Of a stretch of DNA of 30,438 nt, positions 15,583-22,726 are shown in pieces. The first letter of the stretch is position 1; each line of letters opens with the position of its first letter. The notes beneath the pieces are model-generated. The model ran no database searches. It saw only the letters and a program-made list of their open reading frames with translations, and had not been told where the DNA came from. Source of the DNA: Pseudoruminococcus sp964385235 (GTDB taxonomy: Bacteria > Bacillota > Clostridia > Oscillospirales > Acutalibacteraceae); contig CAYLOD010000014.1 in assembly GCA_964385235.1 (NCBI GenBank), positions 1-30,438 on the forward strand. Reading direction: 5' to 3'. The position numbers and the translations under genes were made by a program.

Positions 15583-16220
15583 GCAAGATAAAAGCAGCGA
15601 TTTTTGACCTTGACGGAACATTAGTCGATTCTATGTATGTCTGGCACAAGGTAGATGTCGATTTTCTTTCGGAAAGAGGCTTTGAAGTACCTGACGACTA
15701 CAGCAGAGCTATTAAAACAATGCACTTTGAAACTGCCGCCGAATATACAATAGCGCGTTTTAACCTGAACGAAACCGTTGAGGATATTGTATCGGTATGG
15801 CTCAATATGGCAGTAAACGAATATACATATAATGTTCGCTTGAAGGACGGCGCTAAGGAGCTGATCGAAAAGCTGAGGACTGACGGCTTGCGGCTTGGTA
15901 TAGCGACCTCATCTAAGCCGTTTTTAGCCGAACCCGTTTTAAAAAACAACGGTGTTTACGATTATTTTAATACGATCTGCTGTACGTCGGAGGTTGGCAT
16001 GGACAAACGTCATCCCGATATTTACCTGTACACTGCCGGCAAGCTCGGAGTAAAGCCTGATGAATGTGTGGTTTTTGAGGATATTATCGACGGCATAAGC
16101 GGCGCTAATACCGCGGGTATGTATACAGTCGCCGTATATGATACCGAATCATCTTCTGAAAAAGAAACCTTAAAGAAAATGGCGAATAAATATATTATGT
16201 CTTTTGAGGATCTGCTGTAA
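15579..16220 (+). CDS. HAD-superfamily hydrolase, last gene of the thi operon
   Basis: Haloacid-dehalogenase-fold phosphatase (213 aa) of the beta-phosphoglucomutase-like subgroup. Motif I FDLDGTLVDS (residues ~9–18) gives the nucleophile and acid/base aspartates. A helical cap follows (about 18–85), then motif II IATSSKP, motif III with MDKRHPDIYLYTAGKLG and motif IV VVFEDIIDGISGAN. The 4-bp overlap with thiE and the shared terminator place it in the TPP-controlled operon. Its substrate is not known. Given its position, thiamine phosphate or an HMP-phosphate are reasonable candidates, but HAD proteins are promiscuous and this is inference. A GGAGG site (about 15570–15574) precedes the ATG. 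Confidence 0.87.
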   Translation: MSKIKAAIFDLDGTLVDSMYVWHKVDVDFLSERGFEVPDDYSRAIKTMHFETAAEYTIARFNLNETVEDIVSVWLNMAVNEYTYNVRLKDGAKELIEKLRTDGLRLGIATSSKPFLAEPVLKNNGVYDYFNTICCTSEVGMDKRHPDIYLYTAGKLGVKPDECVVFEDIIDGISGANTAGMYTVAVYDTESSSEKETLKKMANKYIMSFEDLL

Positions 16221-16228
16221 AGCATTAA

Positions 16229-16270
16229 AAAACTCCCTCCGCAATTATTTTGAATTGCGGAGGGAGTTTT
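16229..16270. terminator. Bidirectional terminator at the end of the thi operon
   Basis: A perfect 18-bp stem pairs 16229–16246 with 16253–16270 (core CTCCCTCCGCAATT) around a 6-nt loop. The outer stem is AAAA/TTTT, giving T-runs in both directions. It lies between the convergent HAD and exonuclease genes and should end both transcripts. Confidence 0.95.
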
Positions 16271-16278
16271 AATTTGCC

Positions 16279-17178
16279 TTATGCTTTAATCGCGTTGTCA
16301 GACGGCGGAATTGCCACAGTATCAGGCTTATAAGCAATTACCCTTTTAATTATATGGACGCCGTCATACTTCAATTTAAACTGTATTCTTCCCATAAACC
16401 TGTTTCCGCATCTTTTGCACTGAAACGGCGCCGTAAACGCTTTGCATGAGTATTTCCACTTTTTCTTGCGTTTAGCGCGATAACCGCAGGTGCAGGTAAA
16501 ATACATCTGCGACTTATCAATAAGGGGATTGTCAAGGCTGCACAATACAGTATTTTTAAACGTCAGCTTTCGGTAAAGCTCATTATCAAAGGGCAGAATA
16601 TGCGGCAGTATCTCCGGATAGGAATAAAGCTCCTTTAAACATCTGTAAGAAAGAATGCTGTCGTCAAGAGCGCGATGATGCAATATGTCAGATGAATCTA
16701 TATTGAGCAGCTCAGCGGCAGTCATAAGTCCCATTTGACTTCCCTTTAATTTTTTGTTTTCAGTGATGCCCTTTTTTATGATAATATCCTCACAATAGGA
16801 TTGAAGATCTATGTAGTTCTTTATAAAAAACAGCTTATCGTTCTGAAGAAAGTATCTGCTGTTCTCCATGAGGACGCTTATATCTGTCATACCCCACGTC
16901 ATAAGCGTATTGTCACCGAGAAACTTTTTAAACTCGCTCAAGGCATGGGTAAACGTACAGCCGTCAACGACATCTTCATCGGATATGCTGGTTAAAGCGG
17001 TTATTTCATCACTTAGCTTCTTTCCGATCTGCGGACATATGAGCATTGAAAATTCATCAACTATCTCCATAGCGGAGTTGACCTTGACAGTGCCAAATTC
17101 AATTATTTCACTGAAAAAGCCCTTTAGCTTTTTACTGTAGCTTTGGTTCCATTCGAGATCCAATATAACGAAATCCAT
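16279..17178 (-). CDS. DEDDh 3'-5' exonuclease with C-terminal Cys-rich domain
   Basis: Exonuclease of the RNase T/DnaQ fold, 299 aa. Catalytic acids are D7 and E9 in VILDLEWNQ, D99 in WGMTDIS, and H168/D173 in HHRALDDS, the DEDDh pattern. These enzymes bind two metals and trim RNA or DNA from the 3' end; the substrate is unknown. After about residue 215 a basic, cysteine-bearing segment follows (TCTCG, then YSCKAF and CKRCGNRF, about 229–261), probably a zinc-binding nucleic-acid module. The ATG at 17178 is only 8 bp after typA, with a weak GGGCTGA site inside the typA end, so the two are probably co-transcribed. The terminator at 16229–16270 closes the unit. Confidence 0.82.
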   Translation of the reverse strand: MDFVILDLEWNQSYSKKLKGFFSEIIEFGTVKVNSAMEIVDEFSMLICPQIGKKLSDEITALTSISDEDVVDGCTFTHALSEFKKFLGDNTLMTWGMTDISVLMENSRYFLQNDKLFFIKNYIDLQSYCEDIIIKKGITENKKLKGSQMGLMTAAELLNIDSSDILHHRALDDSILSYRCLKELYSYPEILPHILPFDNELYRKLTFKNTVLCSLDNPLIDKSQMYFTCTCGYRAKRKKKWKYSCKAFTAPFQCKRCGNRFMGRIQFKLKYDGVHIIKRVIAYKPDTVAIPPSDNAIKA

Positions 17179-17186
17179 TTGACTTA

Positions 17187-19004
17187 TCAGCCCTTGCTTG
17201 CTTTCTTCATACGCTGTTCCTTGTTAAGTATGGTTTTTCTCATTCTGATAGATAACGGCGTCACCTCAACAAGCTCGTCGTCAGTGATAAATTCAAGTGA
17301 CTGCTCAAGGCTTAGAATTGTCGGCGGTGTGAGCTTCAGAGCTTCGTCAGAGCCCGACGCGCGAGTATTTGTAATATGCTTTTTTTTGCAGACGTTGACT
17401 ACTATATCTTCACTCTTTGGGCTTGCGCCGACTATCATACCCTCGTAAACCTCAACGCCGGGTCCGACAAACATACGGCCTCTGTCCTGAGCCTGAAAAA
17501 GCCCGTAGCCCGTCGTCGTACCGGCTTCATAAGCGATAAGTGAACCCTGCGGACGCTGCTGAATGTCACCCTTGTATTCCTCATAGCCGTCAAATATATG
17601 GTTCATGATGCCGTTGCCGTTTGTGTCGGTCAGAAATTCCGGTCTGTAACCCATAAGACCTCTTGAAGGAATCTTAAACTCTATGTGTGTAGTACCCGTT
17701 TCCCTTGTACCCATGTTGAGAAGTTCTGCCTTGCGGGTACCGAGTTTTTCCATTATTGTGCCGACATAGTTGTCGGGAACCTCTATCATAAGCAGTTCCA
17801 TCGGTTCACAGATCTTACCGTTGATTGTCTTTAATATGACCTTTGGGCGTGAAACCTGAAATTCATAATTTTGACGGCGCATCTGCTCTATGAGGATAGA
17901 CAGGTGAAGCTCTCCGCGCCCCGAAACTTTAAAGGTGTCGGGAGAATCCGTTTCCTCAACACGCATAGCGACGTTTGTTTCAACCTCTTTAAAAAGTCTT
18001 TCCCTTATATTTCTTGATGTTACATACTTGCCTTCACGTCCCGCAAACGGACTGTTATTGACGATAAACATCATAGAAACAGTCGGTTCATCTATCTTGA
18101 CAAACGGTAACGGGTCTATGCAGTCGGGGGAACAGGCTGTTTCACCGATATTCAGGTCGGTAATGCCCGAAACGGCCACAAGGTCGCCGAGCTCAGCCGA
18201 CTCGGCTTCGACTCTTTTCAATCCCTCGAACTGATAAAGATTGGTAATTTTAGCGTTCTTTGTTGTACCGTCATTGTGACAGAGAACGATTTGCTGTCCA
18301 ACCTTGACGCTGCCTCTCTCTACGCGCCCTACGCCGATTCTGCCCACATAGTCGTCATAGTCGATATTTGAGAACAGTATTTGAAGCGGTCCGTTCATAT
18401 CGCCTCTCGGTGCGGGAATTTCAGATATTATTTTCTCAAAAAGCGGCTGCATATTCACACCCTTTTCATGCGGGTCAAGTGTCGCAAAGCCGTCGCGCCC
18501 CGAGGCGTATACTACAGGGAACTCGAGCTGGTCGTCATCCGCGCCGAGCTCGATAAACAGATCGAGAACCTCGTCTACTACTTCTTCGGGACGCGCGCCC
18601 GGTCTGTCGATCTTATTCACGACGACAAGTGGCTTCTTGCCGAGAGCAAGGGCTTTTTTCAGAACGAATCTCGTTTGCGGCATACAGCCCTCAAAGGCGT
18701 CTACAAGCAGTAGTACGCCGTCAACCATCATAAGTATGCGTTCTACCTCACCGCCAAAGTCAGCGTGTCCCGGAGTGTCGACGATATTGATTTTTGTGCC
18801 GTTGTACATAACGGAAGTATTTTTTGAAAGAATTGTAATGCCTCTCTCGCGCTCAAGATCGTTAGAGTCCATGACTCTTTCCTCGACAGTTTCGTTTTCT
18901 CTGAATATACCGCTTTGTAAAAGGAGCTGATCGACAAGTGTCGTCTTACCGTGGTCAACGTGCGCAATAATTGCAATATTTCTCAAATTCTCTCTGATGT
19001 CCAT
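17187..19004 (-). CDS. typA: Translational GTPase TypA/BipA
   Basis: Ribosome-associated GTPase of the EF-G class, involved in ribosome assembly and stress adaptation (family knowledge). It has 605 aa, full length. The G domain has AHVDHGKTTL (P-loop, about 14–23), the RGITI switch region, DTPGHADFGGEVER and VVNKIDRPGARP. Domain II and EF-G-like domains III and V follow (GRGELHLSILIEQMRR; PSRGLMGYR...), and then the BipA-specific C-terminal domain with QDRGRMFVGPGVEVYEGMIVG and NVCKKKHITNTRASG. ATG 19004 follows a GAGGGATT ribosome site. A consensus promoter lies about 40 bp upstream. The exonuclease gene follows 8 bp after its stop. Confidence 0.97.
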   Translation of the reverse strand: MDIRENLRNIAIIAHVDHGKTTLVDQLLLQSGIFRENETVEERVMDSNDLERERGITILSKNTSVMYNGTKINIVDTPGHADFGGEVERILMMVDGVLLLVDAFEGCMPQTRFVLKKALALGKKPLVVVNKIDRPGARPEEVVDEVLDLFIELGADDDQLEFPVVYASGRDGFATLDPHEKGVNMQPLFEKIISEIPAPRGDMNGPLQILFSNIDYDDYVGRIGVGRVERGSVKVGQQIVLCHNDGTTKNAKITNLYQFEGLKRVEAESAELGDLVAVSGITDLNIGETACSPDCIDPLPFVKIDEPTVSMMFIVNNSPFAGREGKYVTSRNIRERLFKEVETNVAMRVEETDSPDTFKVSGRGELHLSILIEQMRRQNYEFQVSRPKVILKTINGKICEPMELLMIEVPDNYVGTIMEKLGTRKAELLNMGTRETGTTHIEFKIPSRGLMGYRPEFLTDTNGNGIMNHIFDGYEEYKGDIQQRPQGSLIAYEAGTTTGYGLFQAQDRGRMFVGPGVEVYEGMIVGASPKSEDIVVNVCKKKHITNTRASGSDEALKLTPPTILSLEQSLEFITDDELVEVTPLSIRMRKTILNKEQRMKKASKG

Positions 19005-19046
19005 TTTCAGAATCCCTCTTTTTATACTTATTGTAGCTGACGATTT

Positions 19047-19075
19047 ATTATATCACATGAATAACTGTCATGCAA
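19047..19075 (-). promoter_or_regulatory. Predicted promoter of typA
   Basis: On the minus strand, TTGCAT (19075–19070), a 17-bp spacer and a perfect TATAAT (19052–19047) preceded by TGA form an extended -10 SigA promoter. The leader to ATG 19004 would be about 36 nt. Confidence 0.8.
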
Positions 19076-19109
19076 TTTATAAAATTACAGAACTTGGTTG
19101 AAATTCGCT

Positions 19110-19140
19110 AAAAAAGCTGTGATAAAAATTATATCACAGC
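19110..19140 (-). terminator. Terminator after trxB
   Basis: GCTGTGATA (19116–19124) and TATCACAGC (19132–19140) form a 9-bp stem with a 7-nt loop. Read on the minus strand it is followed by six Ts (19115–19110), 8 bp after the trxB stop. It separates trxB from typA. Confidence 0.88.
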
Positions 19141-19147
19141 CATTAAA

Positions 19148-20077
19148 TCAACGATTGACAGTATTTATATATTTTTCTGCGGATATTGCCGCGTTGGCCC
19201 CGTCCGAAACAGCGGTTACTATCTGCCTCAGAGACTTGGTTCTGACGTCGCCCGCCGCGAAAATTCCCGGAGCGGAGGTCGTTCCCGTTTCATCAGCTAT
19301 AACATAGCCGTTTTCATCAATGTCGGCAACTCCCCGCAAAAGCGCTGAATTGGGTTCAGAGCCGATAGCAATAAAAAGACCGTCGGCGATAAGTATCCCG
19401 CACTCATCGGTAGAGGCATCTTTAAGCGAAAGAGATTCAAGCTTCTTATCTCCGTTAATTGACGTCACAACAGCGTTATAAATTATTTTAATATTCTCTG
19501 TTTCCCGCACACTGCTTTGAAGAATCCTTGCCGCTCTCATCTTGCTTCCCCGGTAAATAATGTAGACTTGACAGCAGATTTTCGAGAGAAGCAGCGCATC
19601 TTCGAGAGCCGTATCCCCGCCGCCAACAACGGCGACGATCTTGTCCTTATAGAAAGCCCCGTCACATACAGCGCAGTAGGAAACGCCCGCGCCGCGCAGG
19701 GAAAACTCGCCCTCGACCCCTAACTTCCTGTGTGAAGCTCCCGCGGCATAGATTATAGTTTTAGCCGAGATTGTTCTGCCGCTCTTAAACCTTACGATAT
19801 ATTCTCCGCTGTTTGAACGGTCGATTTTTACAGCCTCGTCCTCGATAAACTCCGTGCCGTAGGAGAGAGCGTGTTGCTTAAATTTCTCGCCAAGCTCGTA
19901 TCCCTCGATTTTCGGCAGTCCGGGATAGTTATCGATACAGTCGCTTTCTATAATCTGTCCCGTAGACAGATAATCTCTTTCACATACTACTGTAGAGAGC
20001 ATGGCACGGCCGGCATATATCGCCGCCGACAGACCGGCAGGTCCGCTTCCTATTATCAGTATATCAATAAAGCGCAT
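19148..20077 (-). CDS. trxB: Thioredoxin reductase-like flavoprotein
   Basis: FAD-dependent disulfide reductase of 309 aa, full length for low-molecular-weight thioredoxin reductase. FAD-binding motifs are IIGSGPAGLSAAIYAGRA (8–25) and the C-terminal GIFAAGDVRTKSLRQIVTAVSDGANAA. The redox pair C135/C138 reads CAVC, where CATC is more usual. The pyridine-nucleotide domain has VVGGGDTALEDALLLS. Where NADPH-using enzymes show HRRD-FRA, this one reads YRGSKMRA, so the cofactor preference may differ (NADH or another donor). ATG 20077 has an excellent GGAGGGG site. It sits 19 bp after the metallophosphoesterase gene and ends in its own terminator. A thioredoxin gene is not in the window. Confidence 0.88.
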   Translation of the reverse strand: MRFIDILIIGSGPAGLSAAIYAGRAMLSTVVCERDYLSTGQIIESDCIDNYPGLPKIEGYELGEKFKQHALSYGTEFIEDEAVKIDRSNSGEYIVRFKSGRTISAKTIIYAAGASHRKLGVEGEFSLRGAGVSYCAVCDGAFYKDKIVAVVGGGDTALEDALLLSKICCQVYIIYRGSKMRAARILQSSVRETENIKIIYNAVVTSINGDKKLESLSLKDASTDECGILIADGLFIAIGSEPNSALLRGVADIDENGYVIADETGTTSAPGIFAAGDVRTKSLRQIVTAVSDGANAAISAEKYINTVNR

Positions 20078-20096
20078 TTTTACCCCTCCATAATCT

Positions 20097-20567
20097 TTAT
20101 GTATTGTTTAAATTTATTATATTGGTAACAATACCCGCTTTTGTAATATCAATAATTCCATATGTGCCGGAGTAGCCTATAGAGCCGGGATTTAATATAT
20201 ACATTCCGTTATCATAATCTGTGTACGGTACATGGGTGTGTCCGAAAAGCAAAATATCGGCTTCAAGTGAATGCGCCTGATTTATTATTTGCGAATAATC
20301 ATGCTTTACGCCGAACAGATGACCGTGAGTTATAAATAAATTTTTGCCCTCAAGCTCAATCTCCTCCGAATAGCGTTTTTCAGAACACCAGTCTGTATTT
20401 CCCTTTACGGCAATAATCATTTTCTCGGGAAATTTCATTTCCAGTGTGTCAATGTCATCCTCTCCGTCTCCGCAAAAAATAACAACATCGGCGGTAGGTT
20501 GACTCATGACCGCCTTTTGCAGAGAGTAATAATCTTTGTGTGAGTCCGATGCAACTACTATTCTCAT
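20097..20567 (-). CDS. YfcE/MJ0936-type metallophosphoesterase
   Basis: Calcineurin-like phosphodiesterase of 156 aa. Metal-binding motifs are VVASDSHKD (D7, H9 with the start used here), IFCGDGEDD, VKGNTD (GNxD), FITHGHLFG and ILLFGHTH, followed by the family's LNPGSIGYSG. It should bind two metals; the YfcE group hydrolyses phosphodiesters in vitro, and its physiological substrate is unknown. I chose ATG 20567, with GGAGG 5–6 nt upstream and the protein then starting at MRIVVASDSH; an in-frame ATG at 20585 would place the ribosome site inside the gene. It runs divergently from the small-gene cluster at 20629 and is followed by trxB. Confidence 0.9.
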   Translation of the reverse strand: MRIVVASDSHKDYYSLQKAVMSQPTADVVIFCGDGEDDIDTLEMKFPEKMIIAVKGNTDWCSEKRYSEEIELEGKNLFITHGHLFGVKHDYSQIINQAHSLEADILLFGHTHVPYTDYDNGMYILNPGSIGYSGTYGIIDITKAGIVTNIINLNNT

Positions 20568-20628
20568 TTTGACCTCCGATAACATATAATGCTATTAAAC
20601 AGAATAAAATATACGGGTGGTGATTTTA

Positions 20629-20784
20629 ATGGATAAAAAGGAAATTGATAAGCTCATAGAAGGACTTGACAAGGATCAGCACGATAAGCTTATGAACGCG
20701 CTTGCCGATAAATCAGAAGCCGAACGCATTCTTAAGACACCCGAAGCACAGGCAATAATTAAAAAGCTGATGGGGGAGAAATAG
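20629..20784 (+). CDS. Small uncharacterised protein, first of three
   Basis: Encodes 51 aa, mostly charged and predicted helical, starting MDKKEIDKLIEGLDKDQ and ending TPEAQAIIKKLMGEK. The ATG is 6 nt after GGGTGGTGA (20615–20623), a good ribosome site. The stop lies 3 bp before the next ATG, so the two genes are almost certainly translated together. No transmembrane segment, signal peptide or cysteine is present. I do not recognise the family. The TPEA..II..LM pattern is echoed by DPEIMSKIQGL in the next protein, which hints at related helical modules. A real gene is supported by ribosome site, spacing and composition. Confidence 0.75.
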   Translation: MDKKEIDKLIEGLDKDQHDKLMNALADKSEAERILKTPEAQAIIKKLMGEK

Positions 20785-20787
20785 CCT

Positions 20788-21156
20788 ATGGACGATATGT
20801 CTCAAAAGCTCATGTCAATGATGAACGATCCGGAAATCATGAGCAAAATACAGGGATTAAGCGGGCTTTTGAGTCAGGGCAATCATGAACAAGCCACTCC
20901 CGAACCGCCTCAGCCGTCGCCCCCGGTACCCGAGCCCTCATCGCTTCCGCCTGAAATGATGAATACGATGATGAAGCTTATGCCCATAGTTAATTCGTTG
21001 CGCGAGGATGATGAAACTACAACACTCCTCAAAGCAATGCGCCCGTTCCTTAGCGAAGGCCGTCAGAAAAAGCTCGACGAGGGGATACGTCTTATAAGAA
21101 TCATAAAGCTTTTGCCCGTTTTAAAGGGAACAGATATGTTTAACCTGTTTAAGTAA
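20788..21156 (+). CDS. Small Met/Pro-rich uncharacterised protein, second of three
   Basis: Encodes 122 aa in three parts: a Met-rich helical N-terminus (about 1–31, with MSMMNDPEIMSKIQGLSGLL), a proline-rich linker (about 36–56, with TPEPPQPSPPVPEPSSLPPE) and a C-terminal helical region (about 57–122) rich in Leu, Arg and Lys, ending KLLPVLKGTDMFNLFK. By eye the N-terminus resembles the short DP/STI1-like helical motifs of co-chaperones, but this is weak. There is no signal peptide or clear membrane span. GGGGGAG within the preceding gene serves as ribosome site. Function unknown; a scaffold or partner for its neighbours is possible. Confidence 0.78.
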   Translation: MDDMSQKLMSMMNDPEIMSKIQGLSGLLSQGNHEQATPEPPQPSPPVPEPSSLPPEMMNTMMKLMPIVNSLREDDETTTLLKAMRPFLSEGRQKKLDEGIRLIRIIKLLPVLKGTDMFNLFK

Positions 21157-21168
21157 AGGAGGAACAGC

Positions 21169-21486
21169 ATGAATCCTTCAAATGAGGATATAGGGCGAAT
21201 GCAGCAGGAAGCGGTGCGGCGTGTCCGCGATATGCAGCAGCGCGCCAAGAAGATGACAACGCAGAACCAGCCTCAGCAAGAAAGCCGTCCCAAAGCAAAG
21301 GAAGAAATAAACGCCGAGAGCGAAACGCAGCGTTTCGCCGGTGACAGTGACTGCGAAACCGGCGGAGCATTGGCAGGACTTTTTAAGGACAAGGAGAAAA
21401 GCCTTATTATTTTGCTTCTTGTTCTTCTCGGAGGAGAAGAGGAAAACAGCGAGCTGATGCTTGCGCTGCTGTATCTGCTTATCTGA
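21169..21486 (+). CDS. Small uncharacterised protein with hydrophobic tail, third of three
   Basis: Encodes 105 aa: a polar, Gln/Arg/Lys-rich first part (about 1–60, with GRMQQEAVRRVRDMQQRAKKM), a short acidic region, then KSLIILLLVLLGGEEENSELMLALLYLLI. The tail has two short hydrophobic runs split by an acidic loop, a pattern of a membrane-peripheral or self-assembling tail rather than two full membrane helices. The ATG follows an excellent AAAGGAGG site, 12 bp after the previous gene. The last 8 bp overlap the end of convergent proA, and no terminator separates them. I do not recognise the family, though similar Leu-rich tails occur in clostridial proteins of unknown role. Confidence 0.75.
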   Translation: MNPSNEDIGRMQQEAVRRVRDMQQRAKKMTTQNQPQQESRPKAKEEINAESETQRFAGDSDCETGGALAGLFKDKEKSLIILLLVLLGGEEENSELMLALLYLLI

Positions 21487-22723
21487 TTTGCCCGTCGCCC
21501 TCAATGATGAATTTCATAGAGGTAAGCTCATTAAGTCCCATAGGACCTCTTGCGTGTATTTTTTGAGTAGAGATACCGATCTCCGCGCCCAAACCGAACA
21601 TTCCGCCGTCGGTAAACCTCGTTGAGGCATTGACATAGACTGCGGCGGAGTCTATTTCGTTTTTAAAGCGGGTCGCGTTTTTGTAGTCAGAGGTAATTAT
21701 ACACTCGCTGTGACCGCTTGAATATTTTGCTATATGCGCAATAGCTTCGTCAATGGAATCGACGACCTTAACCGCGAGAATATAGTCCAGATATTCCGTG
21801 CTCCAGTCTGATTCCGTTGCGGGAATAACGCTGTCACCGAGAATTTTTCTTGTTATCTCACAGCCGCGAAGTTCCACATTTTTTTCATCAAGCCTTGCCT
21901 TGATAACGGGCAGGGCTTTTTCCGCTGTATTTTTGTGAACAAGTATCGTTTCAATGGCGTTGCAGACGGACGGACGCGATGTTTTGGCGTTATAGATAAT
22001 ATTGGCAGCCATATCAATATCCGCGCTTTCGTCGACAAAGACGTGACAGTTGCCTACGCCTGTTTCTATAACGGGTACTTTCGCGTTCTCGACGACAGCT
22101 TTTATAAGTCCGGCTCCGCCGCGCGGGATCAGCAGGTCAAGATATTCCGTAAGCCCCATGAGTTCTATGGAGGACTGACGTGTTGTGTCCTCTATAAGCT
22201 GAATGCAGTTCCTGTCAAGCTTAGATTTGTCGAGAGCGTTTCTCATGACATCGGCTATGCACTTATTGGAATTTATTGCCTCCTTGCCTCCGCGAAGAAT
22301 GACTGCGTTTCCGCTTTTCAGGCAAAGAGAAGCCGCGTCGGAGGTGACGTTAGGACGAGCCTCAAAAATTATACCGATAACCCCGATAGGAACACGGATT
22401 TTGGTTATATTCAGCCCATTCGGACGTCTGCCGCCGCTTATCACTGTACCGATAGGATCGGGGAGAGCCGCGACGTCGAGAACTCCATTCGCCATGCCCT
22501 CTATGCGGGCTTCGCTCAGGCTTAGTCTGTCTATTATGGATTCTGTCAGCCCGCTTGCACGGCCGTTTTCCACATCAATCTTATTTGCCGCGAGAATAGC
22601 GTCTGTATTCTCAATCAGAGCGTCGGCAATAAGCCTTAGAGCCTCATTCTTTTCTTCTCCCATAACAGACAGTGTGCGGGCAGCCTCTTTGGCTTTTCTG
22701 CCCATTTCTTCAAGTACGGTCAT
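21479..22723 (-). CDS. proA: Glutamate-5-semialdehyde dehydrogenase (gamma-glutamyl phosphate reductase)
   Basis: Reduces gamma-glutamyl phosphate with NADPH to glutamate semialdehyde in proline synthesis. It has 414 aa, full length. The aldehyde-dehydrogenase fold shows VPIGVIGIIFEARPNVTSDAASLCLKSGNAVILRGGKEA, here quoted in parts as IGIIFEARPNVTSD and NAVILRGGKEA, plus LIPRGGAGLI and PVIETGVGNCHVFVD. The catalytic cysteine is in SRPSVCNAIETIL. The C-terminus has the conserved GLGAEIGISTQKIHARGPMGL. ATG 22723 has a GGATGAGGTG site. It lies 3 bp after an uncharacterised gene that separates it from proB; all three share a strand and likely a transcript. Its 3' end overlaps the convergent small gene by 8 bp. 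Confidence 0.96.
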   Translation of the reverse strand: MTVLEEMGRKAKEAARTLSVMGEEKNEALRLIADALIENTDAILAANKIDVENGRASGLTESIIDRLSLSEARIEGMANGVLDVAALPDPIGTVISGGRRPNGLNITKIRVPIGVIGIIFEARPNVTSDAASLCLKSGNAVILRGGKEAINSNKCIADVMRNALDKSKLDRNCIQLIEDTTRQSSIELMGLTEYLDLLIPRGGAGLIKAVVENAKVPVIETGVGNCHVFVDESADIDMAANIIYNAKTSRPSVCNAIETILVHKNTAEKALPVIKARLDEKNVELRGCEITRKILGDSVIPATESDWSTEYLDYILAVKVVDSIDEAIAHIAKYSSGHSECIITSDYKNATRFKNEIDSAAVYVNASTRFTDGGMFGLGAEIGISTQKIHARGPMGLNELTSMKFIIEGDGQIR

Positions 22724-22726
22724 TTT

